The notes under the pieces are model-generated. The model saw only the letters and a program-made list of their open reading frames with translations, was not told the origin of the DNA and ran no database searches. A program made the translations under genes and the position numbers. Below are positions 52,074-59,970 of a stretch of DNA of 64,000 bases, piece by piece (within the stretch, counting starts at the first letter, position 1; each line of letters opens with the position of its first letter). Location of the stretch: positions 25,447 through 89,446 of the forward strand of contig NZ_BMRT01000014.1 in NCBI RefSeq assembly GCF_014648775.1. The letters run 5' to 3'. The stretch is from Streptomyces abikoensis (GTDB lineage: Bacteria > Actinomycetota > Actinomycetes > Streptomycetales > Streptomycetaceae).

Positions 52074-52091
52074 TCCCCACAACAGTGGGGA
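52074..52091. promoter_or_regulatory. Perfect inverted repeat at the 5' end of the Hsp90-like gene
   Basis: TCCCCAC-AACA-GTGGGGA is a perfect 7-4-7 palindrome only 12 nt upstream of the GTG at 52062 and 13 nt past the PadR stop. It could be an operator, or an RNA hairpin near the ribosome binding site (GGGGAGG overlaps it). Confidence 0.55.
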
Positions 52092-52103
52092 ACCAGCGTA
52101 GAG

Positions 52104-52673
52104 TCAGGAGGGCTCGTCCTCCCCCGCCATCACGTACGCGCCCGCCTCCAGGCGGGCGATCAGGCCGCGGGCCCAGGTCTCGCGGGCCTCGGCGAGGGCG
52201 CGCCAGAGGGTGCCGATCTCGGCGATGTGGCCCCAGTCCTCGCCCTCGGCCGGGGTCCAGCGGCGGTCGATGTCGGCGCGCCATTCCTCCAGCGCGGCCA
52301 CGCGCTGCCGGAGGAGGGCGATGGCCTCGGCGCGCGGCAGGTCGACGAGGAAGCCGACGCCCGCCGTGAGGACGTCGGTCTTCTGGTCGTGGGCGACGAG
52401 GGACGCGCGGAGCAGGGCGAAGTACTCCGCCTCGCCCGCCTCCGTCAGCTCGTACTCCGTGCGCGGGGGGCCGCCCGCCTCGCTGGGGGCGGTGTCGTGG
52501 GCGACGAGGAGGCCCTGCTTGGCCATGGCCTTGAGCGCGTGGTAGATCGAGCCCGGCTGGGCGCTCGACCATTCCTGGGCGCCCCACATTTCCAGGTCGC
52601 CGCGGACCTGGTAGCCGTGGGCGCGGCCGTGCCGGCGGACGGCGCCCAGGACCAGCAGCCGGATGGCCGACAT
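52104..52673 (-). CDS. PadR-family transcriptional regulator
   Basis: 189 residues. PadR winged helix at 1-85: MSAIRLLVLGAVRRHGRAHGYQVRGDLEMWGAQEWSSAQPGSIYHALKAMAKQGLL with wing TEYELTEAGE. The C-terminal helical domain is at about 90-180 (YFALLRASLVAHDQKTDVLTAGVGFL). It lies just upstream of the Hsp90-like gene and 45 nt after the DinB gene, all on the minus strand, so it may regulate either. Confidence 0.93.
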   Translation of the reverse strand: MSAIRLLVLGAVRRHGRAHGYQVRGDLEMWGAQEWSSAQPGSIYHALKAMAKQGLLVAHDTAPSEAGGPPRTEYELTEAGEAEYFALLRASLVAHDQKTDVLTAGVGFLVDLPRAEAIALLRQRVAALEEWRADIDRRWTPAEGEDWGHIAEIGTLWRALAEARETWARGLIARLEAGAYVMAGEDEPS

Positions 52674-52718
52674 CTTCGCCTCGGTCTCCTCTTCGATCGG
52701 CCCCCGCCGCGAGCCAGC

Positions 52719-53264
52719 CTAGGCGTCCTCGCCCTGCTCCTGGGCCACCAGCTCGAAGGCGGTCTTCCCGTCGATCGTCTCGCGGATGATGTCGGCGTGG
52801 CCCGCGTGGCGTGCGATCTCCTCGATGAGGTGGAGCAGGAGCCAGCGCATGGACAGGCTGGCCTCCTTCGGGAACCACGGGGCCGGCGGCAGCTCGAAGG
52901 TGCTCTCCAGGTCCACCGAGCGGATGAACCGCTCGGTCGCCGCCGCGGCCTCGTCCCAGCGGGCGAGGAGGACCTCGACGGTCTCCTCCTCGGTCGGGCG
53001 CCAGCCCTGCTGCCAGCGCTCCGTCGTCTCCTCGAAGGACTTGGGCGCGTTGCCCTTCGCCCACTCGATCCAGCCGGTCTCGGCCTGGATCACGTGCTTG
53101 AGGAGCGCGTGCAGCGACATCTCGCTGGCGCTCGGCACGGACGCCGCCTGCTCGGCCGTCAGGCCCAGGAGTGCGCGACGGAGGCCGCCGCGCTGGCCCG
53201 CCAGGAAGGCCAGCAGCGTGCCGCGCTCGTCGGTGACGTCCTTCTCGACGACATGGATGGGCAT
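52719..53264 (-). CDS. DinB/DUF664-family protein (putative metal-dependent thiol transferase)
   Basis: 181-residue four-helix-bundle protein. The probable metal ligands are His in MSLHALLKHVIQAE (about 51-57) and HLIEEIARHAGHADIIRETI near the C-terminus. This arrangement is that of the DinB/mycothiol-dependent transferase superfamily, so mycothiol or other low-molecular thiol chemistry is possible. It starts a short minus-strand run with padR. Confidence 0.9.
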   Translation of the reverse strand: MPIHVVEKDVTDERGTLLAFLAGQRGGLRRALLGLTAEQAASVPSASEMSLHALLKHVIQAETGWIEWAKGNAPKSFEETTERWQQGWRPTEEETVEVLLARWDEAAAATERFIRSVDLESTFELPPAPWFPKEASLSMRWLLLHLIEEIARHAGHADIIRETIDGKTAFELVAQEQGEDA

Positions 53265-53348
53265 GGGGTCCCCCTGTGTTTCTCGTCGGCTTCTCGTCTG
53301 TTTCTTGCGACACAGACACCGTAGGGGTGATGTAGGTCAGAGTCCGTC

Positions 53349-54869
53349 CTAGAAGGGGAATTCGCTCCTGCCGTGCTGGATCGAGATCCACTTCGTCGTC
53401 GTGAAGACCTCCACCATCGAGTCGCCGTTCAGCCGCCCCACGCCCGAGTGCTTCTCGCCGCCGAACGGCACGATCGCCTCGTCGTGCACGGTCGAGTCAT
53501 TGACGTGGATCATCCCGGTGTCGATCCGCCGGGCCACCCGGACGCCGCGTTCCACGTCACCCGTGTGCACGGCACCGCTCAGCCCGTACGGCGTGGCGTT
53601 GGCGAGCCGGACCGCCTCCTCCTCGCCGTCGAAGGGGATGATCAGGGCGACGGGGCCGAAGATCTCCTGGGCCAGGATCGGGGAGTCCGCCGGCAGCCCC
53701 GTGAGGACCGAGGGGCCGACCAGGGTGCCGTCCGTCCGGCCGCGGACGAGAGCGGTGGCGCCGTCCGCGACGGTCTGGTCCACCAGGCTGGTGATGGCCT
53801 CCGCCTGGCCGGAGTTGATGAGGGGGCCGATGTGCGTAGCCGGGTCGCCGGGGTCGCCGACCTTCAGGGTCCGTACCTTGGCGACGAACTTCTCGGTGAA
53901 TTCACGCTCGACGGCCCGGTCCACCAGCACACGGTTGGCCGCCATGCAGACCTGCCCCTGGTGGATGAAACGACTGAAAACAGCGGCGTCCACGGCGTAG
54001 TCCACGTCCGCGTCGTCGAGGACGATCAGGGCGCTGTTGCCGCCGAGTTCGAGGATGGTCCGCTTGAAGTGCGCGGCGGCGACGGTGGCGACGTGGCGGC
54101 CGACCTTGTCGGAGCCGGTGAAGGAGATCACCTTGGGCACGGGGTGCTCGATGAGCGCGTCGCCGATCTCCGCTATGTCGGTGACGACGACGTTGAGGAC
54201 GCCCCCGGGGAGGCCGGCGTCCTCGAAGAGCTTGGCGACCAGGCCGCCGCCGCAGATCGGCGTGTTCTGGTGGGGCTTGAGCACGACGGCGTTGCCGAGG
54301 GCCAGGGCCGGGGCGACGGACTTGATCGAGAGGAGGAAGGGGAAGTTGAAGGGGCTGATCACCCCGACGACCCCGACCGGGACGCGGTAGAGGCGGTTCT
54401 CGCGGGTGTCGTCCGGGGCGGGCAGGATGCGGCCCTCGGCGCGCAGCGCGAGCTGGATGGCCTCCCGTAAGAACTCTCTGGCCAGGTGGAGCTCGAAGGC
54501 GGCCTTGACGGCCGTGCCGCCGCACTCGGCGGTGATGGCGGCGGTCAGTTCGGCCTCGTTGTCGTCGATGACGCGCAGGGCGCGTTCGAAGACCAGGCGG
54601 CGGCGGTAGGGATTGACGGCGGCCCAGCCGGGCTGGGCGCGCTCGGCGGCGCGGTACGCCTGGTCGATCTCGTCGACGCCGGCGACCGTGATCGAGGCGA
54701 GCTTCTCGCCGTCGTAGGGGTTGAAGTCGACGATGTCCCAGGAGCCCGTGCCGGCCCGCCACTCGCCGTCGATGTACTGGGCGGCCAGGGTGTCGAAACA
54801 GGAGCCGTAGCCGCTGGACGGTCCATGCGAACCGTGGGTGCCGTGCGAACCGTGCGTGCCGTCGGACAT
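53349..54869 (-). CDS. Aldehyde dehydrogenase (benzaldehyde/salicylaldehyde dehydrogenase-like)
   Basis: 506 residues, NAD(P)-dependent. Glu in ILELGGNSALIVLDDADVD (about 265-283) and the catalytic Cys in HQGQVCMAANRVLVD (about 300). SPFNFPFLLSIKSVAPALALGNAVVLKPH is the Rossmann part, and EIFGPVALII closes the active site. The N-terminus has a repeated GTHGSH. Its best matches by motif are aromatic aldehyde dehydrogenases; the substrate is unknown. Confidence 0.95.
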   Translation of the reverse strand: MSDGTHGSHGTHGSHGPSSGYGSCFDTLAAQYIDGEWRAGTGSWDIVDFNPYDGEKLASITVAGVDEIDQAYRAAERAQPGWAAVNPYRRRLVFERALRVIDDNEAELTAAITAECGGTAVKAAFELHLAREFLREAIQLALRAEGRILPAPDDTRENRLYRVPVGVVGVISPFNFPFLLSIKSVAPALALGNAVVLKPHQNTPICGGGLVAKLFEDAGLPGGVLNVVVTDIAEIGDALIEHPVPKVISFTGSDKVGRHVATVAAAHFKRTILELGGNSALIVLDDADVDYAVDAAVFSRFIHQGQVCMAANRVLVDRAVEREFTEKFVAKVRTLKVGDPGDPATHIGPLINSGQAEAITSLVDQTVADGATALVRGRTDGTLVGPSVLTGLPADSPILAQEIFGPVALIIPFDGEEEAVRLANATPYGLSGAVHTGDVERGVRVARRIDTGMIHVNDSTVHDEAIVPFGGEKHSGVGRLNGDSMVEVFTTTKWISIQHGRSEFPF

Positions 54870-55048
54870 GCGCCATCCCGTCTGCGAAATGCGGGGCGCC
54901 CGGGGCGCCCGTCATGAGGTGCGTCGCGTTGGCGCACCGCTCTTCCATGCCGCTCCATGTCGCGTCGATGGCGCGCCACTGCCGCGCCAGGGCGTCGCGC
55001 CAGTGTCGCGTCCATGACGTGTCGCTGAGACGTCATCGTACTGATGTG

Positions 55049-55912
55049 TCACAGGAGTTGAAGACGCCGCGCAATCAGATCGCGGGTCTTCTCCGGGGAG
55101 AGGCTGTCCTCGTGGAGCCGCTCCATGACCCGGGCGTACTGGGCCACTTCCTCGGCCTTGTCGAGGTAGAGCGCGCTGGTCAGCTGCTCCAGGTAGACGA
55201 CGTCGGAGAGGTCCGACTCGGGGAAGCGCAGCATGGTGAAAGCGCCGCTCTCGGCGGCGTGTCCGCCGTGGGCGAAGGGCATCACCTGGAGCGTCACGTT
55301 GGGCTGCTCGGAGATGTCGGCGAGGTGCTGGAGCTGGTTGCGCATGACCGTTTCGCCACCGTACGGGCGGTGGAGGGCCGCCTCGTCGAGGACGGCGTGG
55401 AAGCGAGGCGCGCGCTCGGAGAACAGCAGCTTCTGGCGCTCCATGCGCAGCGAGACCCGGCGCTCGATCTCCGCCTCGTCGGCGTTGGGCTGACCGCGTA
55501 CGACGACGGCGTGGGCGTAGCCCTCGGTCTGGAGCAGGCCGTGGACGAACTGCACCTCGTAGATCGAGATGTCGGAGGCGGCGCCCTCCAGCCCCACGTA
55601 CGTCTGGAACCACCCCGGGAGCACATCGCCGTAACTGTGCCACCATCCGGCGACATTGGCCTCGCGGGCGAGGCCCAGCAGGGCCTCGCGCTCGGCACCG
55701 TCCGTGACCCCGTAGAGGGTGAGCAGATCCTCCACATCCCGTGCCTTGAAGCTCACCCGGCCCAACTCCATACGGCTGATCTTCGACTCGGACGCTCGGA
55801 TCGAGTAGCCGGCCGCCTCGCGCGTGATGCCGCGCGACTCGCGCAGCCGCCTGAGCTGCGAGCCCAGGAGTATGCGTCGCACCACGGAACCGCTCGACTC
55901 GCTCGTGGCCAT
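55049..55912 (-). CDS. XRE-family HTH regulator with DUF5753 domain (second set, whiJ-like)
   Basis: 287 residues. HTH at about 15-70: LGSQLRRLRESRGITREAAGYSIRASESKISRMELGRVSFKARDVEDLLTLYGV. DUF5753 follows (EVQFVHGLLQTEGYAHAVVVRG; VSLRMERQKLLFSERAPRFHAVLDEAALHRPYGG; YLEQLTSALYLDKAEEVAQYARVMERL). It is divergent from an ATP-binding protein gene; a DUF397 gene follows that one. This XRE/ATPase/DUF397 trio matches the whiJ and abaA-type clusters that affect development and antibiotic production. Confidence 0.94.
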   Translation of the reverse strand: MATSESSGSVVRRILLGSQLRRLRESRGITREAAGYSIRASESKISRMELGRVSFKARDVEDLLTLYGVTDGAEREALLGLAREANVAGWWHSYGDVLPGWFQTYVGLEGAASDISIYEVQFVHGLLQTEGYAHAVVVRGQPNADEAEIERRVSLRMERQKLLFSERAPRFHAVLDEAALHRPYGGETVMRNQLQHLADISEQPNVTLQVMPFAHGGHAAESGAFTMLRFPESDLSDVVYLEQLTSALYLDKAEEVAQYARVMERLHEDSLSPEKTRDLIARRLQLL

Positions 55913-56127
55913 CTCTGGGACCCTTCCTCTTCCGGTCCTGTTCCGGTGTGTCGTTTCCGCGCCTCTCTGAGGGCGACCCCCGCTACCCCCGGCGCCGAAG
56001 TCTGCCATCTTCGGGCTTCGTTGAGTGCATGCACGGTTACGCAGACCAGCCACGGGCAGGAGCTCTACCGCAGGGGGCGTAGGGAGAATTGCACCCCAAC
56101 CCCCCTGTGCGCCCCCAAATCCACCGC

Positions 56128-56150
56128 GTGCACGTGCATCTGCCCTTGCA
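56128..56150 (+). promoter_or_regulatory. Shared 23-bp element, copy 1 (contains TGCACGTGCA)
   Basis: GTGCACGTGCATC followed by TGCCCTTGCA ends 74 nt before the ATP-binding protein gene. The palindrome TGCACGTGCA is at 56129-56138. A second copy in the same orientation relative to its gene is at 57081-57103, identical at 20 of 23 positions. The 312-nt region 55913-56224 also holds TGCATGCA (56026-56033) and ACGTGCACGT (56186-56195). Confidence 0.75.
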
Positions 56151-56224
56151 TCCGCCGGGCGCATTGGCAACCATGGAGCTCGCACACGTGCACGTCACGT
56201 ACTCGACTGCCAGGAGTGCCTCGG

Positions 56225-56734
56225 ATGGGTACCGAAGGATCGACTGTGCTCTCCCCCTTATGGAGAGGGCTGCCCACGATCGACTCATCCGCAGCCTCCA
56301 CTTCCGCCTCCTGTTCGCTCCCGCCCCACTTCGAAGCGGTCGGAAGTGCTCGGAAATTCACCCGGAACACGCTCGACCGGTGGGATCTGATCGGGCTTTT
56401 CGATGAGGTGGCGCTCGTCGTCAGCGAGCTGGTGACCAACTCGATGCGGTACGCCATGCCGGCGGCCTCCTCGGGGGAGTTCGCGGTCGTCGGGGAGTAC
56501 GAGACGCCCGTACGCCTGCATCTGATGCGCTGGACGTCGCGGCTCGTGTGCGCGGTACGCGATCCGAGCGAGTCGGGTCCGGTCGTGGGCGAGGCCGGCG
56601 CCGGGGACGAGTGCGGGCGCGGGCTGTACCTGGTCGAGTCGTTCAGCGACGCGTGGGGCTGGCATCCGCTGGCGGGCGCGCTGCACGGCAAAGTCGTCTG
56701 GGCTCTGTTCCGGCTGCCGCGCGACCGCGACTAG
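56225..56734 (+). CDS. ATP-binding protein (anti-sigma/RsbW-like HATPase_c)
   Basis: 169 residues from the ATG at 56225, with AGGAG 8 nt upstream. HATPase_c_2 domain: ALVVSELVTNSMRYAMPAAS (N-box, about 70-90), VCAVRDPSESGPVV (D-box) and ECGRGLYLVESFSDAWGW (G-box, about 127-145). Lacks a clear anti-sigma partner gene. In whiJ-type clusters such proteins sit beside an XRE regulator and a DUF397 protein, as here. Confidence 0.93.
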   Translation: MGTEGSTVLSPLWRGLPTIDSSAASTSASCSLPPHFEAVGSARKFTRNTLDRWDLIGLFDEVALVVSELVTNSMRYAMPAASSGEFAVVGEYETPVRLHLMRWTSRLVCAVRDPSESGPVVGEAGAGDECGRGLYLVESFSDAWGWHPLAGALHGKVVWALFRLPRDRD

Positions 56735-56743
56735 ATCACGGGG

Positions 56744-57001
56744 TTAGTCGCCCAGCAGGTAGTCGAATTCGCCGTCCTTGATGCCCAGCACCATGGCTTC
56801 GATCTCGGCGGGTGTGTACACGAGCGCCGGACCGTCCGGGTGGCGGGAGTTGCGCACGGCGACCCCGCCACCCGGCAGCTTGGCGAACTCCACGCAGGAG
56901 CCCTGGGAGTTGGAGTGCCGGCTCTTTCGCCATTCGACATCTTCGATGTCCGAGGCGGCCATGCCGTTGTACGCCTGGGGCACTGGACTCTCCCGGATCA
57001 T
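56744..57001 (-). CDS. DUF397 small regulatory protein (second set)
   Basis: 85 residues from the ATG at 57001 (MIRESPVPQAYNGMAASD). DUF397 signature: VEWRKSRHSNSQGSCVEFAKLPGG, VAVRNSRHPDGPALVYTPAEIEAMVLGIKDGEFD. Convergent with the ATP-binding protein gene (9 nt between stops). Its leader carries a near copy of the element upstream of that gene. Downstream Met 14 (MAASDIED) is an alternative start. Confidence 0.92.
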   Translation of the reverse strand: MIRESPVPQAYNGMAASDIEDVEWRKSRHSNSQGSCVEFAKLPGGGVAVRNSRHPDGPALVYTPAEIEAMVLGIKDGEFDYLLGD

Positions 57002-57080
57002 TGCAGGGGGCACCCTCATCCGCAGAACATGGATTCGAGGATGGCAACTGCTCCGGATCATAGCCGCGTTCATGTGCCTC

Positions 57081-57103
57081 TGCATGAGCCGATGCACGTG
57101 CAC
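57081..57103 (-). promoter_or_regulatory. Shared 23-bp element, copy 2 (contains TGCACGTGCA)
   Basis: On the minus strand GTGCACGTGCATC is followed by GGCTCATGCA, ending 79 nt before the DUF397 start. TGCACGTGCA is at 57093-57102. Identity and spacing to the copy at 56128-56150 suggest a common regulator, most simply the XRE protein at 55049. Confidence 0.75.
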
Positions 57104-57252
57104 TCAGGGTGTTCCCGCCACTACTTCACGACTTCTTCGCGGAAGACGAACGTCCGTCCGGGCCCGCTCCGGAATAGGGGAATTCAAGATTCTGAGGACG
57201 ATTGGGCGCCGGCTCAGGAAACCGGTTCACGGACCCGGCTCGCGGACCCGGC

Positions 57253-58404
57253 TCAGGAAACCGGGTCGAGGAGCCCGTCGAACGCCGGGGGCAGCCGACG
57301 CCACGCGGCCGGGCCGCCCGCGTACTCGGCGTCCGTGAGCAGGCACGACTCCAGCAGTGAGCACAGCTCTTCGCCGTTGAGGCCGGGCGAGGTGAAGGTG
57401 AGGTACTGGGAGCGGTCGCCGTGCTCCGGGTGCCAGTCCAGGGCCGCGGCCACACGGCGCTCGGCGGGCACCATCTCCCAGGCGGCGTCCGGCAGCGCGG
57501 CCAGCCACGGACCGGCGTTCTCGACGCACAGGGCGCCGCCCGCCGCGTCCCACGACAGCAGCGTGTCGGGCCGGTCCGCCAGCCAGAACCTGCCCCGGCT
57601 GCGGGCCGCCGCGCAGGTCAGGTCCTCCAGGGCGGCGTAGAGCCGGCCCGGGTGGAACGGCCGGTCGCGGCGCCAGACGAGCGTGGCCACGCCGTGCGCG
57701 TCGGCGGCCTGCGGCAGCAGCGCGCACGCCGGGTGGAGGCGCGCGGCGGCCGCCTCCACGTCGAACCCGGCGACGGCCGCGGCGGCCAGCTCCACGGATT
57801 CGGCCGGAATACTGCGGGCGGCGGGGGCGAGTTGGCGCAGCAGGGCGTGGTCGCTCTCGTCCGCCCGCTCGGCGCCGTGCGCCAGGGCCAGTACGGAGAC
57901 GTACTCCAACTGCCGGGCGAAGGTGTCGCCCACGGTGCGCCGGTCGGTCGGAGCCGCGGCGATCCCGGCCTCGGCAAGGTCGTCGCCGTTCGCGAGCGTC
58001 GGCAGCACGAGGGCCGGGTCGACGGCCGTGAACACGCCGGAGAGCCGGGTGTCCGGGCCGCCGTGCGCGGCCACGACCTCCGCCATGGCCTTGGGCTCGA
58101 CGGAGTCCCACAGCTCGACGACGGCCAGGCGGTGGACGCCGAGCCCGGCGAGGCGCTCCAGCTCGGGGATCAGGTCCTCGCGCAGGGCGCAGCAGGCGCA
58201 GTCGTTGACGAGCGGCGTCTCGCCGGCGTCGAGCGTGCCGGAGCGGTCGCGCACGGTCCGGCGGACGGTGCCCGTGACCGCCGCCGTCGACAGGTCGTGG
58301 TGGAGCGTGACGGAGCCGGGGACGGTGCGCAGGAGGCTGTCGACCACGGCACGGCGGGCGTCGGCGTGGATGCCGGCCACGAGGACCACGGGCAACTCAC
58401 GCAT
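57253..58404 (-). CDS. COG0523 (CobW/ZigA-like) protein with degenerate P-loop
   Basis: 383 residues. The metal-binding motif of the G3E GTPase subfamily is present as NDCACCALREDLIPEL (about 68-83), plus DSVEPKAMAE and the CobW C-terminal domain (RFWLADRPDTLLSWDAAGG...). The N-terminus VVLVAGIHADARRAVVDSLL has no GxxxxGK(T/S). So the usual GTP-binding loop is missing. The ATG shares a base with the upstream rpmE2 stop (TGATG). Context is a zinc-limitation cluster, so a metal-delivery or metal-holding role is likely. Confidence 0.9.
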   Translation of the reverse strand: MRELPVVLVAGIHADARRAVVDSLLRTVPGSVTLHHDLSTAAVTGTVRRTVRDRSGTLDAGETPLVNDCACCALREDLIPELERLAGLGVHRLAVVELWDSVEPKAMAEVVAAHGGPDTRLSGVFTAVDPALVLPTLANGDDLAEAGIAAAPTDRRTVGDTFARQLEYVSVLALAHGAERADESDHALLRQLAPAARSIPAESVELAAAAVAGFDVEAAAARLHPACALLPQAADAHGVATLVWRRDRPFHPGRLYAALEDLTCAAARSRGRFWLADRPDTLLSWDAAGGALCVENAGPWLAALPDAAWEMVPAERRVAAALDWHPEHGDRSQYLTFTSPGLNGEELCSLLESCLLTDAEYAGGPAAWRRLPPAFDGLLDPVS

Positions 58405-58661
58405 CAGCTCGCGCCTTTGCGGTTGCCGTAGCGGCGTTCGAAGCGTTCCACGCGGCCTGCGGTGTCCAGGACGCGGGCGGTGCCCGTGTAGAAGGGGTGG
58501 CTCGCGGAGGAGATCTCGACGTCGACGACGGGGTAGGTGTTGCCGTCCTCCCACTCGATCGTCTTGTCGCTGGTGGCCGTCGAGCGGGTGAGGAAGGCGA
58601 AGTCGGCGGCGCGGTCGCGGAAGACGACGGGGCCGTAGGGCGGGTGGATTCCGGGCTTCAT
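58404..58661 (-). CDS. rpmE2: 50S ribosomal protein L31 type B
   Basis: 85 residues: MKPGIHPPYGPVVFRD, SKASDKT-like TSDKTIEWEDG, YPVVDVEISSASHPFYTG, ERFERRYG. It lacks the CxxC pairs of the zinc-binding L31, so it can replace that protein when zinc is scarce. Located 6 nt after rpmG and overlapping the COG0523 gene. Confidence 0.96.
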   Translation of the reverse strand: MKPGIHPPYGPVVFRDRAADFAFLTRSTATSDKTIEWEDGNTYPVVDVEISSASHPFYTGTARVLDTAGRVERFERRYGNRKGAS

Positions 58662-58667
58662 GGCGGG

Positions 58668-58832
58668 TCAGCGCTCCTCTCGGAAGGTCACGTGGCGGCG
58701 GGCGACGGGGTCGTACTTGCGGAGTTCGAGGCGCTCGGGGTTGTTACGGCGGTTCTTGCGGGTCACGTAGGTGTGGCCAGTGCCGGCGGTGGAGCGGAGC
58801 TTGATGACGGGGCGTAGGTCGTTGCGGGGCAT
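58668..58832 (-). CDS. rpmG: 50S ribosomal protein L33 (zinc-free form)
   Basis: 54 residues, MPRNDLRPVIKLRSTAGTG through KNRRNNPERLELRKYDPVARRH. No cysteines, so it is the zinc-independent paralogue. It heads the minus-strand operon rpmG-rpmE2-COG0523. The start codon is 13 nt from a palindrome that may be a Zur site. Confidence 0.95.
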   Translation of the reverse strand: MPRNDLRPVIKLRSTAGTGHTYVTRKNRRNNPERLELRKYDPVARRHVTFREER

Positions 58833-58848
58833 GGGGGCTACTATACAG

Positions 58849-58863
58849 AAATGGTTTCCATTT
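58849..58863. promoter_or_regulatory. Palindromic Zur-like operator candidate
   Basis: AAATGG-TTT-CCATTT is a perfect 6-3-6 palindrome in the 62-nt gap between the divergent rpmG and rpmB genes. On the minus strand it extends as TAATGAAAATGG. The AT-rich sequence in this GC-rich DNA, the site between two divergent zinc-free ribosomal genes, and the AATGAAAAT-type core fit a Zur box. Identity of the regulator is inference. Confidence 0.65.
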
Positions 58864-58894
58864 TCATTAGCCGAGATGGGGAGGGTCCTCTGTC

Positions 58895-59134
58895 ATGTCT
58901 GCCGCTCACTGCCAGCTGACCGGGCGAAAGCCCGGCTTCGGCAACTCCGTTTCCCACTCCCACCGCCGCACGTCGCGCCGCTTCGACCCCAACGTGCAGC
59001 GCAAGCGCTACTGGCTCGCGAGCGAGGGCCGCCACGTGCGGCTCACGCTCAGCGCGAAGGGGATCAAGACCGTCGACGCGATCGGCGTCGAGGCGGCCGT
59101 TGCCCGCATCCGGGCCCGGGGAGGGAAGGTCTGA
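58895..59134 (+). CDS. rpmB: 50S ribosomal protein L28 (second copy)
   Basis: 79 residues: AAHCQLTGRKPGFGNSVSHSHRRTSRRFDPNVQRKRYW. Only one Cys remains of the metal-binding pair, matching the zinc-free form. It starts the plus-strand half of the cluster, and the stop overlaps the rpsN ATG (TGATG). Confidence 0.95.
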   Translation: MSAAHCQLTGRKPGFGNSVSHSHRRTSRRFDPNVQRKRYWLASEGRHVRLTLSAKGIKTVDAIGVEAAVARIRARGGKV

Positions 59135-59436
59135 TGGCCAAGAAGAGCAAGATCGCGAAGAACGAGGCCCGGAAGGTCGTCGTCGCGCGGTACGCGGCGC
59201 GGCGGGCGCTCCTGAAGGCCGTCATCCGGGATCCGCGCACGACGGCGGACGCGCGACAGGCCGCGCAGCACGAGTTGCAGGGCCAGCCGCGTGACGCGAG
59301 CGCGACACGGGTGCGCAACCGGGACGCGGTGGACGGGCGGCCCCGGGGGTACCTGCGGGCGTTCGGGGTGTCGCGGGTTTCGCTGCGGGGGTTGGCGCAC
59401 GCGGGGTATCTGCCGGGGGTGCGGAAGGGGAGCTAA
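59134..59436 (+). CDS. rpsN: 30S ribosomal protein S14 (zinc-free form)
   Basis: 100 residues, MAKKSKIAKNEARKVVVARYAARRALL; C-terminal YLRAFGVSRVSLRGLAHAGYLPGV. The long form lacks the CxxC zinc finger of the short S14. It is coupled to rpmB. An rpsR copy often follows such pairs but is not seen here. The gene is unusually Arg/Ala/Asp-rich in the middle, typical of this paralogue. Confidence 0.95.
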   Translation: MAKKSKIAKNEARKVVVARYAARRALLKAVIRDPRTTADARQAAQHELQGQPRDASATRVRNRDAVDGRPRGYLRAFGVSRVSLRGLAHAGYLPGVRKGS

Positions 59437-59499
59437 GCGCTCCGCCGGCAGTCCGTAACGTCATCCGCGGGTGCGCCGTAGCACCGGTCGCGCCCGGCG

Positions 59500-59829
59500 C
59501 TACGGCTGCGGTAGCAGCAGCACCTCGTCCGCGTAGCACCACGCCCACGTCTCGCCCGGTTCGAAGGACCGGGCGACGTCGTGGCCGGCGTTCTCACGCG
59601 CGTGAGTGGTCGCGTGGTGGTGGGGAGAGCTGTCACAGCAGCCGATGTGGCCGCACGTGAGGCATTCGCGGAGGTGCACCCACGTCGCCCCGATGCGCAG
59701 GCAGTCCTCGCAGCCTTCCGTCGTGCTCGGGGTCACCTCGTGCGCGGTCTGCGCCAGATGGGCGCAGGACCGGTCCGTCGGACGGCCTTCGAGGTCCGCG
59801 GCGACCCGCCAGGAGAGCGGCTCGGTCAT
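59500..59829 (-). CDS. UBP-type zinc finger protein
   Basis: 109 residues from the ATG at 59829. ZnF-UBP pattern: CAHLAQTAHEVTPSTTEGCEDCL, WVHLRECLTCGHIGCCDSSPHHHATTHARENAGHDVARSF, GETWAWCYADEVLLL. At least seven Cys and five His can bind three zinc ions. In eukaryotes the fold binds ubiquitin C-termini; in actinobacteria its role is unknown. Convergent with rpsN. Confidence 0.93.
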   Translation of the reverse strand: MTEPLSWRVAADLEGRPTDRSCAHLAQTAHEVTPSTTEGCEDCLRIGATWVHLRECLTCGHIGCCDSSPHHHATTHARENAGHDVARSFEPGETWAWCYADEVLLLPQP

Positions 59830-59970
59830 ATCTTCGAGCGTAGGCCCCTCCGCGCCGGGGCGAAAGCCGAGGTCACGGGGATTGTCAGTGGGGGCTGGCA
59901 GACTCCTTCCCGTGAGCCGGGGTGCGGACACGGGCTACGGGGGTGCCCGTATCCGCCCCCGCTCGCCTGC

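Noticed and set aside
57211..57264. Direct repeats ggctcaggaaaccgg at the end of the COG0523 gene
   Set aside because: Two copies 39 nt apart at a gene end; no sign of an attachment site or mobile element nearby.
59437..59499. Expected second rpsR gene after rpsN
   Set aside because: The 63-nt gap holds no reading frame; S18 paralogue is simply not here.
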